Shown here: positions 1-10,787 of the stretch, piece by piece
Position numbering within the stretch: the stretch's first letter is position 1
Layout of the letters: each line of letters starts with the position of its first letter
DNA from: Bombyx mori
Lineage: Eukaryota; Arthropoda; Insecta; Lepidoptera; Bombycidae
Direction of reading: 5' to 3'
NCBI RefSeq assembly: GCF_030269925.1
Contig: NC_085114.1
Span: forward strand, 10,372,001 to 10,436,000
Length of the DNA stretch: 64,000 nt
Program-made: the position numbers and the translations under genes
The notes under the pieces: generated by a model
Databases searched by the model: none
The model's input: only the letters and a program-made list of their open reading frames with translations
Told to the model about the DNA's origin: nothing

Positions 1-805
1 TTATCGAAGTACCGTTCCGACGCTGGCTTCATGTATTTCCGGATTGATTCGATGCCCAGGTCGTCGTGTAGGTCAACGTTCCTCACGAACCACGGAGCAC
101 CGACGGCTAGCCTGTAAAAGCGGGATTGTGGGGATTGGAAGGTGTCTATATGTGTGCGGGCCGCGTGAGCGAACACCACACTCGCGGAAGTCAGTGACGG
201 GACTTATGCAAGTTTTGTAAAGTATCACCTTGTTCCGAAGGGACATTTTACTCCGCTTACCGATCATGAGATAGGGTCTACCGAGAATAAACGCGGCACG
301 GTCGCGGACTGATTTTATATGCGGGCGGAATGTCATAGATGCATCCAGGGTAACTCCCTGACCTTCCTGCCCCAGGGTACGGGTTGGCTAAAGAGGGTAA
401 TCGGGAGGTGTAAGATTCCTCCTCCTAATCCGGGAGAAAATCCGTGTGGAGTTTCCCCTTTGAAATAGCACCGCCTGTGCTTTTTGCTGGGTTGATGTCT
501 ATGCACCATTTTCGGAACCACTGTCCTAAGGTTACGGCTGCGCTCTGGAGTTTCCTCACTATTAGGGACTTGTTTCTACTCCAGTAGTAAACGGTCGTGT
601 CGTCAGCGAATAAGGCTAACTGGATCAGCGGCGACCGGGGAATGTCGTTTGCAAATAAACAAAACAGGAGCGGCGAGAGGACGTTGTCTTACGAGACTCC
701 AGCTATGGGCGGTCGTTCTGAGGAGCAAGTTCCCTCAACTCGATATCGAAAAGAGCGGTTCGATAAGAACTCTCGTATGATGAGCACGAGACGTCTGTAT
801 AGTAA
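1..805 (-). mobile_element. Jockey-type LINE reverse transcriptase fragment (broken)
   Basis: Read on the minus strand, this stretch translates in pieces as the reverse transcriptase of a Jockey-like non-LTR retrotransposon. The catalytic FADD motif (followed by TTVYY) lies at about 599-610. Downstream come phrases typical of the thumb region (RPHIKSVRDRAAFILGR at about 300-330) and then a shared 'LYKTCI' segment. The frame changes more than once between 800 and 70, so the copy cannot make an intact enzyme. It probably continues beyond the left edge. It is an old 5'-truncated insertion, not a host gene. Confidence 0.75.
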
Positions 806-1965
806 ATAGTCCAGCAGTTAGTAATTTCAAGTGGCTACAAAAGAGCAAAATTTCGATTCAAAATGGTATTTTGAAGCCATTTTTACAGATTTCCATCAAA
901 GTATCAAGAAGTTTCAAGAACAAATTCAATTTTTTTTATACTTACGTTCTTATCATACATGATCCAAGTTGGAAGATCAGGTGCCTGTTTCCGACTGTAC
1001 ATCGACGGAACTTTATTCACGCCTTCAGCTTTGTCAACTAGCATATTGACTTTGTCAATAGATGCAAATACTGGACGTACTCCGAAATTCTTTTTTCCTA
1101 GCTATAAAAATAAAGTACACATATGGAACTTGTTACATATTCGTTAATCTGATGAAGGTATTATTTTTGTTTTTATTTCGGTCAAAATATTGCTTTCCCT
1201 TTATTTTACAGATTAGCGCTTTGCATCTAACTTCCAAAAAGTTAAGTTCGACGTTGAAAAATAATTATGGATGTACATGAAATGATAGCCCAAATTAATA
1301 TTAACCATTATTAAATTGGTGGAAAGAAGATACTTTCGGAAGTCACCCCTGCTCGAAATATTTAAATGATTTAAGAATAAAGCAAGTATATATTTTATAA
1401 AAAAAAAACATCGGAATAGCAGTTAAAAAGTCTGCATGGGTCAGTGAATGTTCAACAATATCTGTCCCGCAGTTCATCTTAGGTTGACACATTACGTACA
1501 CCTAATTTATAAAAAATTGCAAAGCTAAAATACTGTATGATAAGGGTCGATTATAAAATGAATTAAAAATTAACGATTCTTGTTATTCTTAGACTAAATC
1601 GAAATTAATACGATTTACAAGTAAATTTTTACCTACCAGCGGGTTAGTGCCATAGCCAGGTAACAGCGGAAGGCGGGGATTTCTAATAGCCATTTTAACT
1701 ATAACTGAACTTTAAATAATTTAAAAAAGTAGACAATTAAAGGCCTATTTTAAAGCAAAATTATTAATGTATCAAAATCTTGGGAATAAGTAAAATGTCT
1801 GAATTCAAAATGTTAAACGTCAATAGATGTATGTGAAGCTTAATAACTGTATTATCTATGAACATAAAATTTGAATCAATATTATCTTTGCTAAGCAACT
1901 GAGAAATATTAAATCCATATATTATGTAATAGGTAATCTTTTAGCTACGTATTGCAATGAACCAG
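806..1965. other. AT-rich stretch with no recognised gene
   Basis: I see only short chance ORFs and A/T-rich sequence here. There is no exon with splice sites and no recognisable repeat except possible extension of the flanking LINE debris. Confidence 0.5.
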
Positions 1966-2130
1966 TGCATAGCATACCCGATCCGGTGGACCGAATGGTA
2001 AACAGTTGACGTCGCCCTAAACGTCATTACCGATCCTCCCGATCCATTAACGGTGCTTTTAGATACCTCAAGCACTGGTCACTGTCCTCCCCGAACTCGT
2101 CGCTTGCGACGAAGAGCTCGACAAGTAAAT
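1966..2130 (+). repeat. A-tailed repeat family X, partial copy
   Basis: This matches the sense strand of a family that recurs at 7553, 38040, 42462, 50138 and 51165 (+) and at 2362, 25452, 31515 and 63525 (-). Shared landmarks are 'gatccggtggaccgaatgg', a 'cgtcgcttgcgacgaag' block, and elsewhere a terminal 'aggtaggaaaaaaa' tail. The A-tail and the variable 5' truncation indicate a retroposed element, probably the 3' UTR of a LINE. I could not assign a family name. Confidence 0.6.
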
Positions 2131-2167
2131 TAAACATTTTTTTCCTACCTATGCTAATAATAATATA

Positions 2168-2361
2168 ATAATAAATGCGCAGCGGAAGACGTAACGTGGG
2201 ACGCCCCTTGGCTAGGTGGTGCGATGACTTCCGCACGGTGGCCGGCAAGAAGTGGATGAGGAGAGCCGCAGACCGGGCTCAGTGGTGTGGATTGGGAGAG
2301 GCCTATGTCCAGCAGTGGACGACTGTGGGCTGTTGATGATGATGATGATGATGATGATGCT
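2168..2361 (+). mobile_element. RTE-type LINE 3' end with (GAT)n tail
   Basis: The plus strand translates as the C-terminus of an RTE-like ORF: GRPLARWCDDF, then WMRRAADRAQW, then GEAYVQQW, followed by a stop. After the stop comes a run of GAT/TGA triplets at about 2333-2358, the usual tail of RTE elements. Related tails occur at 28905-29130 (+), 46335-46390 (+), 44885-44945 (-) and 51338-51425 (-). Confidence 0.75.
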
Positions 2362-2560
2362 AATAGCCTTGAGAAGCTATATCAGCTTCTCCTTGACGTG
2401 TAGGTGAGCTCACGGGGCTCAACCGGGTGTGTTGCTAACACTGGCCCTAGCAAGAGCAGTGCTTCACAGAATCTACCACCGAATCGGAAACGCGACCCAC
2501 TGAGAAGATGCGGCGAACTCAGTGGGCTGTCTATGCTATTTTTGAATTTGCTATTTTCCG
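2362..2560 (-). repeat. A-tailed repeat family X, partial copy
   Basis: Here the family X sequence is read from its tail end ('gctaatagccttgagaagct') into the 'cgcgacccactgagaagat' core, so its sense strand is minus. With the plus-sense fragment at 1966-2130 it brackets the RTE tail. Confidence 0.6.
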
Positions 2561-3400
2561 ATATGAAGTACAAGTAAATATTGAATATAATTCCTTGGAC
2601 TGCATTTTTTAACCGTTTTCGAGGTTCCGACATGGCTATATAACCTTTTTATAAGTAATCTGAAAATATTATGATCAAAACTATAGCGAATATTTGAATT
2701 ACATATTATCCACTCTATATATATATTGGTCTGCTGATGCGACTTACGCCTACGGCTCTAAGATGGGTACCTACTGAAGCTATTCGAGAGAGCACGATAA
2801 ATACGAACTTTTCCGAAAAATTACGAAGGACAATCTTTTCTCACTATATCAGTAGCATTAGATTACCCACACTGAAGTACTTAAGATAAAGAAAGGGCTA
2901 CATATCAACTAAATATTTCTTTATTATTTATAACTGTGGATTTCAGATCAATATCAGCGACTTGGACTTTTTGGCGGAAACGCGAGGAGTGAAGTTGTGT
3001 GATTTGTTTTATTTTATCTATTTAGTGTTTTTGAAGATTTAATTGTGTAATAACGGTGGTTTACTAACTGTTTAGTATTTGAAAAAGTGCAAAATGTGAA
3101 AAAATGTAACAAAGCCACTGGACGTAACTTCTCGGGATCCTCCAAAAAGTCTAGTGAAAAAATCTCAGTAAATGACCACCATTTTACTGAGATTATATTA
3201 TTTCATCCCATATCATCTCATTTTATTTTATTTCATCCCAGTTGATTAATGTCTCAAATAAATTATCTTCATTTCATTTCATTTCACTCCATATCATCAT
3301 TCTTCATAAAAATAAGAATATGAATTAAAATAAGACATGACTTAGAGTCTTAGCTACCAGGTCATAAAATCTCTTAAAAAATAAATGTCATAGCCTTCAA
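2561..3400. other. AT-rich upstream region of CCZ1; pyrimidine-rich simple sequence
   Basis: No gene is recognised. Around 3180-3300 there are iterated 'catttcat' and 'catcccat' motifs. Similar text recurs at 11510-11610 ('catctcatctcatctcg'), with a shared 'ccatcattttact' phrase, which suggests two copies of an unidentified dispersed repeat upstream of CCZ1 and of LAMTOR4. Confidence 0.35.
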
Positions 3401-3483
3401 TCAGTCAATGTCAATTTCATTAATGTAAATTGTCAAAATTCAATAAATAAACAACAAGTTTTGCATTGCAACATTATCTTTTT

Positions 3484-3522
3484 ATGACGGCTGTGTTAAA
3501 CTAAATGATATTATTTTTTTAA
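3484..3522 (+). promoter_or_regulatory. Two back-to-back uORFs before CCZ1
   Basis: uORF1 (3484-3504) has 6 sense codons plus TAA. uORF2 (3505-3522) starts at the very next base and has 5 sense codons plus TAA. Only two nucleotides (3523-3524) separate its stop from the CCZ1 ATG. A TCAGTC initiator-like motif at 3401-3406 would place the cap upstream of both, but the true start of transcription is not known. Confidence 0.5.
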
Positions 3523-3524
3523 AT

Positions 3525-6500
3525 ATGATAGACTTAAGATCTAAAATCAACTTTTTCTTCGTTTTTAACCCTACCTTTGGACCTAAGGAGGGCGATGTAA
3601 GTTGTAATGATTTCATGTAATTATACCGTTCAAATTTCAAGTAATTTTAAAATCTCTCTTTCAATTTAGGAATTAAAGAGAATACTATACTTTTATCCAA
3701 ATGAAGTCAGTCCAGATGCCCGGAAAATGCAAGTTGGGCTGTGTGAAGCCGTTGTCAAATTTATGTCGTAAGTGACCACATTTTTATTGGTATAATCATA
3801 TACATATCACCTACTTTAATAACCATTGACGATACAGTTGCAGTGTTCATGATCCTCAGAATTAAGAGAAAAACTGATTGCACTAGATGATATCAAACTG
3901 ACGAAAATGTAGATATTATTTTAATTACATTTTCAGGACGTTTTCATCTGAACCATGTGAAGCTTTGCAAACACAATCTAAGAGATACATATTTTTTCAA
4001 CCAGAAAAAAACTTTTGGATGGTTTTAGTATGTAGATACACATTTTTCTAATAATACATAAAACACAAATTTACAGATGTGAGATTCTTATAGAAATTTT
4101 AATTTATAGGTAGTCCGAATACCGTATACAACCAAAGCATTGTCAGCAGTTGGTGAAAGTCAGGGAGATATAGTAAGTGAACGAAACAATAAAAAATATA
4201 TATTTTAACACTATAGATAGGCAATCAGTAAATGTAACAATTAAATGTTAGCTATGAAGTTACTAAAGTATTTCAATTTACCAATAGGCATTGAGTTATG
4301 TGCCCTTGGCATTACTGCCTTTGACATAAATATAGCTTAGTACTTACCATTACATTTCTACTTTACTGTTTTTCACAGAGATAAAGATAAAACCTTTATA
4401 ATAAAATTCTTACCTTAACATACAGCAAAAAGATTTTTTTTAAATAAATTTGTCACATCTTCATTCACATTCATAATTTTGGGAATTACTAATTAAGTTA
4501 ATTATCTAACTATTCATCAATTTAAATAACTGAAATAAATGATGAAATTCCTTGATTTTTTTTAGGTCAATCCTACTGTAATGCAAAATCTCCTAACATC
4601 TGCATATAAGATGTTTAAAATGTTCAGGGGCCCATTCAAAAATATTCCAGCTGATGATTTATATGGTATAAGTGAGCAGTTCTTTACGCCTGTAAGTAGT
4701 ACCCGTCCGAGCGTAGCTGGAATAGCTTCTTAGGCTACCAGCCAGGTAGGCAGAATAAGTAATAAAAATAATAAAACTAATTAATTATATTTCAATTTTG
4801 TTATTGACAGTAACAATAATTCCTTCAGTTCTTAAAACTCTAATTATTATTCTATTACAAAAAAAAAAGTTCAAATAAAATTAATTATAAGTATAAATGG
4901 CACTCAGATTAAGTCATTCTTATTCGAGTTGACTTTTTTCATTTCCAAATTTTTATTTTCAGTATATATCATCCAGACATCTAACAAATGACATATCAGA
5001 TGTTATTCCTGGCATAAATTATTTACCTCTAGATAAAAACTCTTTTTTTAAAGTGGTATGCTTCGTAGATCACCTGGAAGTTACTTATCCTGATTTTAAA
5101 TGTATATTGTTTCTTTACAATGATCAGCTTCTATGGTAAGAAAATAAAATATTTTTGTAAACTTCATCTTTAGGAACTTTCATTTGAAAACCTATTCCTG
5201 CCGAGTACTGAGACTTAGGTCTCAAGTCTCATGGACGTATATGGACTCCGGTAACTACTAAACACTAAGTGAGTCCTAAGCTAGGTCACGCATCACGTAA
5301 CAAACCAAGTATAACTTAGAATCACTGATCATCTTCAGATTTTTTTTTACTTAATACCATTTGGCTTTAGTTTGAACTTTCCTCCATTTTTTTCCTATGC
5401 ATTATAACAAGATATGGATATTTTTTACCCCTGATTACCATGGGGATAAAGTGTGGATAGATAATATTTACTTTTTCTTTTCCTAATTTGAAAACTATCA
5501 AGGTGTTAATTTAAGTAACCTGTATCCTTCCACAGGAACGGTCTGTGTACAGAAGACATGCTAACATTATACCAATATCTAGTACAGACATTGCTCCCTA
5601 AACAAGTTGAAATAGAAATCCAAGGTGGTGTAGTGACAGCAGCGCAGAGACTTGGCCGATTCATAAGTCCGCCAGATGGAATACATGTTAAAGAAGACTT
5701 AGATAAATTGATAAAGATACACGTAACACTCGAAGATGATACAGAATTTAAGGAATACTACCTCCTCATATACAGAACATTGAGTGCGACTGTCTGTTTC
5801 ACTATTGATGGTATGTTAATATTACATAATAGATGAAATAGTATTGTAAATCATTTGGAAATAACGTTATTTTTAAGGAAGCGCGTAACGAACGGGATCA
5901 AAAGACTACAAGATACAAGCTTGTAGGGTAATGATATGTGTCAACTCGTATTTTTTCAACGAAAATGCCCAAGGGCTCTGACATAAATAGGAACATTGAA
6001 TATTTTCAGTAAACACTCGGCTGGAACTTGATACGGTCAAGTCAGTGGACGCATTTATTGGGCCGCAGCTATCAGCAATAGCTTCGGCCATCAGCGAACA
6101 ATGTTCATTGCACGCATTACAAGCAGCGCAACTGGCTAGCGAACACAAGTTCGTGTACTTCAACAGATTAAATTTAATTTTGAAATCATCTGTAAGTAAT
6201 ACTTATTTTAACGCTAAAAGTTCGACTGGCGGGGCTTTTGTGAGTTTTTTATGGGCTTCGGTGTTCCGGGCTGTTTGCGAAGAGGATATGGAAATTATGT
6301 TAACACTGATTTGGATAAGATTTTAATAGAAAGCGACACAATTAACTAAAATAAAATAAAAAAGTTGAGAAAAGTACAGACAAACTAAGATTGAAAATAT
6401 TTTGCCGGTCGTATTTGCGCGCGCCGCGGGCGCGTGTTTTTTTGGCTCAGAGTTCTGTCTCAGCGGTGGGTAAGGCGGCGGCGGGGCCGGTATCGCAAGT

Positions 6501-8919
6501 TCAGATACATATTTGGTTACGCTATATTATTTATTTATTTATAATATTGGTGAAGGAATGAGTTTACGCTCTATCAGGTTTAAGGTGGTTACCGGAGCCG
6601 ATAGACATTACAATCTTGAGGTCGTTTTCTCAAATTCTCAACTATACTGTGTAGTAGTTAACCACCTCTTTAAAAATGAAACGCATGAGTACCTACTCAG
6701 ACAGACTTTACAGACAGACCGACAGATATAGGCAGGATTGTCAAATCAAGCTAGGACAACTTAAACTATGCACTTAACTTAGCAGTTAAATTTATTGGTT
6801 TATAAGTTTTATGCTAACAAAACTTATAAACCAATAAATTTTAGCAGTACCTGCTTGCTGCTGATAGTTAAGAATAAACAAAGTGATGGTAAACCATAAC
6901 ACAGATTTAATGTTATTTGAATTTTACGATTTCTAGTAAAACATTTCATAAATTTCAGCCACCAGTAAATAAATTGCAAATATCCGCTGCGATAAAACCT
7001 GAAGTTCTTAGTATCATGTCTGGAATTCATGCTGACCGACAAAGGTTAGTCAGTAATTAGTAAAAATAATTTTTAGTTATTGTTCTGGTCGTTCCCTCAA
7101 TGCTGAGGATCGTGACTGTATGTCAATCTTCTCCACTCGGTCCGGTTCTGCGCCATATGTACCGCTCCCCATATCTGGCCTCCAGTCACCTCCTTGAGTT
7201 GGTCAACCCATCTAGCTGGCGTCCTCTAGCGCGCTTCCCCTCCATCTGTCCGAGAATTGTGAGTTTCTCCAGGCTGTGCAATGAGGATCGCATTATGTGC
7301 CCAAAGAAACTCCGGATCCTTTCCTGATGAGTTCTAATGATTTGGATGGATTCGTCGGACAACATAAGACGACAAATTTTCATTACCTACCTATTAATAA
7401 CATGTCTTCTTAATAAAATAGGAAGGGGGCACCTAATTAAACATCTGAGGGTACAGAACAGCCGCTCAATGAATGGCTAAAATTACTAGTCTACCAATAC
7501 TCCATTATTCTTTGGTATGAATAAAGCAGTTGTAGAAAAATTCAAATATGCACCGGTCATCGTTCTCGTCGAACTCGTCGCTTGCGACGAAGGGCTCGGC
7601 GGGTAAATTAACCCACAGACACAGCCCACTGAGTTTCTCGCCGGATCTTCTCAGTGGGTCGCGTTTCCGATCCGGTGGTAGATTCCGCGAAACATGGCTC
7701 TTGCTAGAGTTCGTGTTAGCAACAACGTCAGGTTTGAGACCCGTGAGCTCACCTACTCGCCCGGTTACGTTACGCTGAAATGGTCTCTCAAGACCTAGTC
7801 CATAAGCTTGGATAGGCCAAGAAAAAAAAACAAATATGCATGCTGAGTGAACATAATACTATTAATAAGTTGAACAAATGTGGGAAGTTCAAGAATTAAA
7901 TAATAATTGTAACATATCGTTATTTAATAAACGTAAACAAAACATGCTTGCGCTCGTAAGGAACGCTTTGATGAAATTAAAACACAAAACAATAGTCAAA
8001 ATTAAATATTAATATACTTGTTTTTTTTTCCTAGCCTTGGAAATTATGGAGAAATAATAATTAAAACTCCAGACGAATACTGGATAACAGGAAAATGTTC
8101 CAATGACAGAGAATTCTATGTGATAATACAAGAGAAAAATGCCAACCTTAAAGAAATAGCGGGTGCGTACTCAGTTTTACTTGGTTCAATGGAAACTTTC
8201 AAATTAAATATATTTATTTGCTACATTAACACATAATATAAACAGTGTAATATAAAATAAAATATCATGGGCATTTTTTTTATTGCATAGATGGGTGGAC
8301 GAGCTCACAGCCCACCTGATGTTAAGTGGTTACAGGAGCCCATAGACATCTACAACGTAAATGCGCCACCCACCTTGAGATATAAGTTCTAGTCTCAAGT
8401 ATAGTTACAACGGCTGCCCCACCCTTCAAACCGAAACGCATTACTGCTTCACGGCAGAAATAGGCAGGGTGGTGGTACCTACCCGCGTGAACTCACAAGA
8501 AGTTCTACCACCAGTAATTACGCAAATTATAATTTTGCGGGTTTGATTTTTATTCCACGATGTTATTCCTTCACCGTGGAACTCAATCGTGAACATTCGT
8601 TGAGTACGTATTTCATTAGAAAGTATTTCATTGGTACCCGCCTGAGATTCGAACACCGGTGCATCCCTCAACACGTATGCACCGGACGTCTTATCCATTA
8701 GGCCACGACGACTTTAAGTTTGTTAATTTTAATATACGTTCATTGAAATTAAATACAGTTCTCATAACTACATTCCCTTTAGTTCGCACTTCCAATATAA
8801 AATTTTCATTATTAACTAGATAACCAATAAAATATTTTATTGTATTTCTTTCTATTACAGATGAAGTGAAGCGTGTCTGTGAAGCACAAATGAAAGGGAT
8901 ATTCTTTTACCCTATGTAA
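3525..8919 (+). CDS. CCZ1: Vacuolar fusion protein CCZ1 homologue, 11 coding exons
   Basis: CCZ1 pairs with MON1 to form the exchange factor that activates Rab7 on late endosomes, lysosomes and autophagosomes. Coding exons are 3525-3596, 3670-3767, 3937-4027, 4110-4172, 4566-4691, 4963-5135, 5536-5810, 6010-6191, 6959-7044, 8035-8162 and 8861-8919. All are bounded by GT-AG with matching phase. They total 1353 nt (450 aa; human about 482). Recognisable family blocks, in order, are NPTFGPKEGD near residue 15, FYPNEVSPDARKMQVGLCEA, NFWMVLVVRIP, FLYNDQLLWNGL, YRTLSATVCFTIDG, DAFIGPQLS, and the C-terminal DEYWITGKCSNDREFYVIIQ followed by EKNANL. It runs convergent with RFT1, and its introns hold a full-length Bm1, family X and LINE debris. 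The start codon matches the short N-terminus preceding the conserved FFFVFNP. The main uncertainty is possible upstream non-coding exons. Confidence 0.93.
4700..4750 (+). repeat. Family X tail fragment in CCZ1 intron 5
   Basis: About 45 bp resemble the 3' end of family X ('tagcttcttaggctaccagc' then 'aggtaggcag'). It lies just after the exon 5 donor. Confidence 0.35.
5205..5290 (+). repeat. Decayed Bm1 SINE fragment
   Basis: Weak but ordered similarity to the Bm1 3' half: 'gagacttaggtctcaag', then 'tatggactccggtaactact', then 'gtgagtcctaagctag'. It lies in CCZ1 intron 6. Confidence 0.35.
6787..6842. repeat. Perfect 23-bp inverted repeat with 8-bp loop, flanked by 8-bp direct repeats
   Basis: The arms at 6788-6810 and 6819-6841 are exact reverse complements. 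The loop is ATGCTAAC (6811-6818). The octamer TTAGCAGT occurs on both sides, at 6779-6786 and 6841-6848. It sits in CCZ1 intron 8. Confidence 0.8.
7085..7385 (-). mobile_element. LINE reverse-transcriptase C-terminal fragment
   Basis: The minus strand encodes a piece resembling the C-terminus of LINE ORF2 proteins: IRSFFGHIMRSSLHSLEKL, then GQMEGKRARGR, and in a shifted frame TGGQIWGAVHMAQNRTEWRR. It is frameshifted and lies antisense in CCZ1 intron 9. Confidence 0.6.
7553..7832 (+). repeat. A-tailed repeat family X, long copy
   Basis: A plus-sense copy containing the 'gtcgcttgcgacgaagggct' block, 'cactgagtttctcgccggat', 'gtttccgatccggtggtaga' and an A-rich end at about 7822-7831. It is in CCZ1 intron 9. 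Confidence 0.65.
8272..8714 (-). mobile_element. Bm1 SINE, full-length
   Basis: A complete minus-sense copy of about 440 bp in CCZ1 intron 10. The tRNA-derived head at 8640-8714 carries a B-box-like 'attcgaacaccgg' (reverse) and an A-box region 'ttatccattaggccacgacg'. The A-rich tail lies at 8272-8282. Confidence 0.9.
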
Positions 8920-8957
8920 AAAATTATTAACAGATGTACATACAAAATTTTGCTAAA

Positions 8958-8963
8958 AATAAA
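8958..8963 (+). terminator. CCZ1 poly(A) signal AATAAA
   Basis: A canonical hexamer 39 nt after the CCZ1 stop. It faces an AATAAA on the opposite strand at 8989-8994 that would serve RFT1. Confidence 0.65.
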
Positions 8964-8988
8964 ACAACACAATATTCCATGGATACTT

Positions 8989-8994
8989 TTTATT
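8989..8994 (-). terminator. RFT1 poly(A) signal AATAAA (minus)
   Basis: TTTATT on the plus strand reads AATAAA on the minus strand, 100 nt past the RFT1 stop at 9094. Cleavage 10-30 nt downstream would fall inside the CCZ1 3' end. Confidence 0.55.
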
Positions 8995-9093
8995 ACTCTC
9001 GGTAGGGGTACTCATAAATATAAATATATATATTAAATTTTTGTCTGTTCACCCTTAAATATATTTTAGAAAAAGTTAACAAATAGGTAACTA

Positions 9094-10770
9094 TTAATCA
9101 ACTGACAGCTTTTCTTCCTTATTCATAATTTTTCTGTGCATCTTAACAACCAGTTCTCTGTTTTCATAGCCCCAAGCTATCAATACACATAGCAGCATAA
9201 TTCCGCCCACTAATATGTGGAGTAATATAAAAGAAGGGAATAAGCGAATTTCAGATATTTTACATACAAAACCAGCAATGAACAATGTTGATAAAAATAT
9301 TTTGCCAACAAGCAAGCCATTCAAAGGCTTATATTCCGTATCTTTATATTTGTTCCTTATAAAATGAATACTGTGCATTATCCTAGCAAACATATTTATA
9401 CAGTTTGAAATGATGAATCCTATAGGACCAAAAATATATGTCAAACAATATGACAAAACTAAGAAACTTACAGAGAAAATTACCATTAAATAGTTATAGC
9501 TATTTAACTGGCTACTAGTCATTGTGGCAAATGAATAGCATTCAGTAACTCCATTAATAGCTAACAAAACAATTGCCAAACAATGACTTCTCAGCAATTG
9601 TACAGGCAATCCACCTGCAACGAACGCCTCTCCTCCATACAAAAGCAATAATGTATGTGAATAACTTTGTCCAAATACTAGTACTATCAAACCGATGGAA
9701 CTCACTGTTTTACATACATTTGATAAAACTGCACAAGATTCCTGAATCTTGTTTTGGTCTTGTTTATGAAGAGGCAAGTCTCTACTTACCATTTGTGTGA
9801 AGTAAAAATAGCTACTATCTTCAATTGGCCTAAACACAAATCTAGCCGCTAAACTACCTAAATTATTGACAACATCATAAGTTGCTTGTTCTGAAAAGGT
9901 CATAACTGGACTCATAGACATAACATATTTTTCACCTTCTGTTAACAACTGTTTAACAAATCCTTGCTTTGCAAAACTGAAAGTGAGGGTACTTAATTTT
10001 TTATTAAATGTGGTACTGATTGAACCTAAATATTTAGGTAGAAACTCCTGAATAGATGTAAATTGAAAATCATCCATATTCTCATACAATTTATGCAAGA
10101 CTGCATCAGGAATTAACTGACTTTTAAGTGCACCCTTTGCATACAAAGGCTTATTTTTAACATACCAGTAAAAGAAAATGTAATATGACAGAACAACAAC
10201 AAATATACTTCCTACTTGAGCTATTGAAAAGGCAATAAGTGCCAATGATCTATCATAAATTATGATTGATAAAAACAAAAGTGTTCTCACAAAAATATGT
10301 AATGTATCCAAAACAATTTTCAATTTAATAAAACAAAAATGTTGAGCTACAAGAGCTAAGTTTGCAGAGCAAAGTTCCAGAACACATGAAAAGGCAACAC
10401 TCCAGCAACCAAAGGTATACTGATATGCATGTTCCGGATTACCTAAAGGCAACCAATTTAACCAAATATATACAAATACAATGGACAATAGTGAACTAAT
10501 GGGGACTGATAGCCAAATTTGATTGATAAGATGACTCCATCCAAAACCATCAGTCCTTCCTAAACAAGCTCTGTTAAATGGTTCCCGACTAAGGAATAAT
10601 ATAGTACTCTCTAAAAGGAGTAGCCTAACATTCATTATGCCCAATATTTCATGACCAACATTTCTGATCACCCATGCGTTAATAATAAATGTAATACACC
10701 TGAATAATATTTGTATTAAAATATTGAAAGACGCGTTTTCAAGGCTACTCATCAAAATATTTCGTGCCAT
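9094..10770 (-). CDS. RFT1: RFT1 homologue, ER multi-span lipid-oligosaccharide protein, single exon
   Basis: RFT1 is an ER membrane protein needed for supply of the dolichol-linked Man5GlcNAc2 precursor of N-glycans; whether it is itself the flippase is disputed. The 558-codon ORF is uninterrupted (human 541). It matches the family throughout: RCITFIINAWVIRN near residue 24, NVRLLLLESTILFLSREPF, LLTEGEKYVM, YDVVNNLGSLAARF, RPIEDSSYFYF, LLLAINGVTE-like 'LAINGVTECYSFATMTS' and FGPIGFIISNCINM. About a dozen hydrophobic spans are visible. Lack of introns is notable beside the intron-rich neighbours. The ATG at 10770 is only 17 nt below the LAMTOR4 stop; a second in-frame ATG at codon 7 is an alternative start. 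It is convergent with CCZ1. Confidence 0.95.
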   Translation of the reverse strand: MARNILMSSLENASFNILIQILFRCITFIINAWVIRNVGHEILGIMNVRLLLLESTILFLSREPFNRACLGRTDGFGWSHLINQIWLSVPISSLLSIVFVYIWLNWLPLGNPEHAYQYTFGCWSVAFSCVLELCSANLALVAQHFCFIKLKIVLDTLHIFVRTLLFLSIIIYDRSLALIAFSIAQVGSIFVVVLSYYIFFYWYVKNKPLYAKGALKSQLIPDAVLHKLYENMDDFQFTSIQEFLPKYLGSISTTFNKKLSTLTFSFAKQGFVKQLLTEGEKYVMSMSPVMTFSEQATYDVVNNLGSLAARFVFRPIEDSSYFYFTQMVSRDLPLHKQDQNKIQESCAVLSNVCKTVSSIGLIVLVFGQSYSHTLLLLYGGEAFVAGGLPVQLLRSHCLAIVLLAINGVTECYSFATMTSSQLNSYNYLMVIFSVSFLVLSYCLTYIFGPIGFIISNCINMFARIMHSIHFIRNKYKDTEYKPLNGLLVGKIFLSTLFIAGFVCKISEIRLFPSFILLHILVGGIMLLCVLIAWGYENRELVVKMHRKIMNKEEKLSVD

Positions 10771-10787
10771 TCTTACTTTTTTTAATA

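Noticed and set aside
5906..6163. Minus-strand ORF with many cysteines
   Set aside because: It is the complement of CCZ1 exon 8, which is clearly coding on the plus strand.
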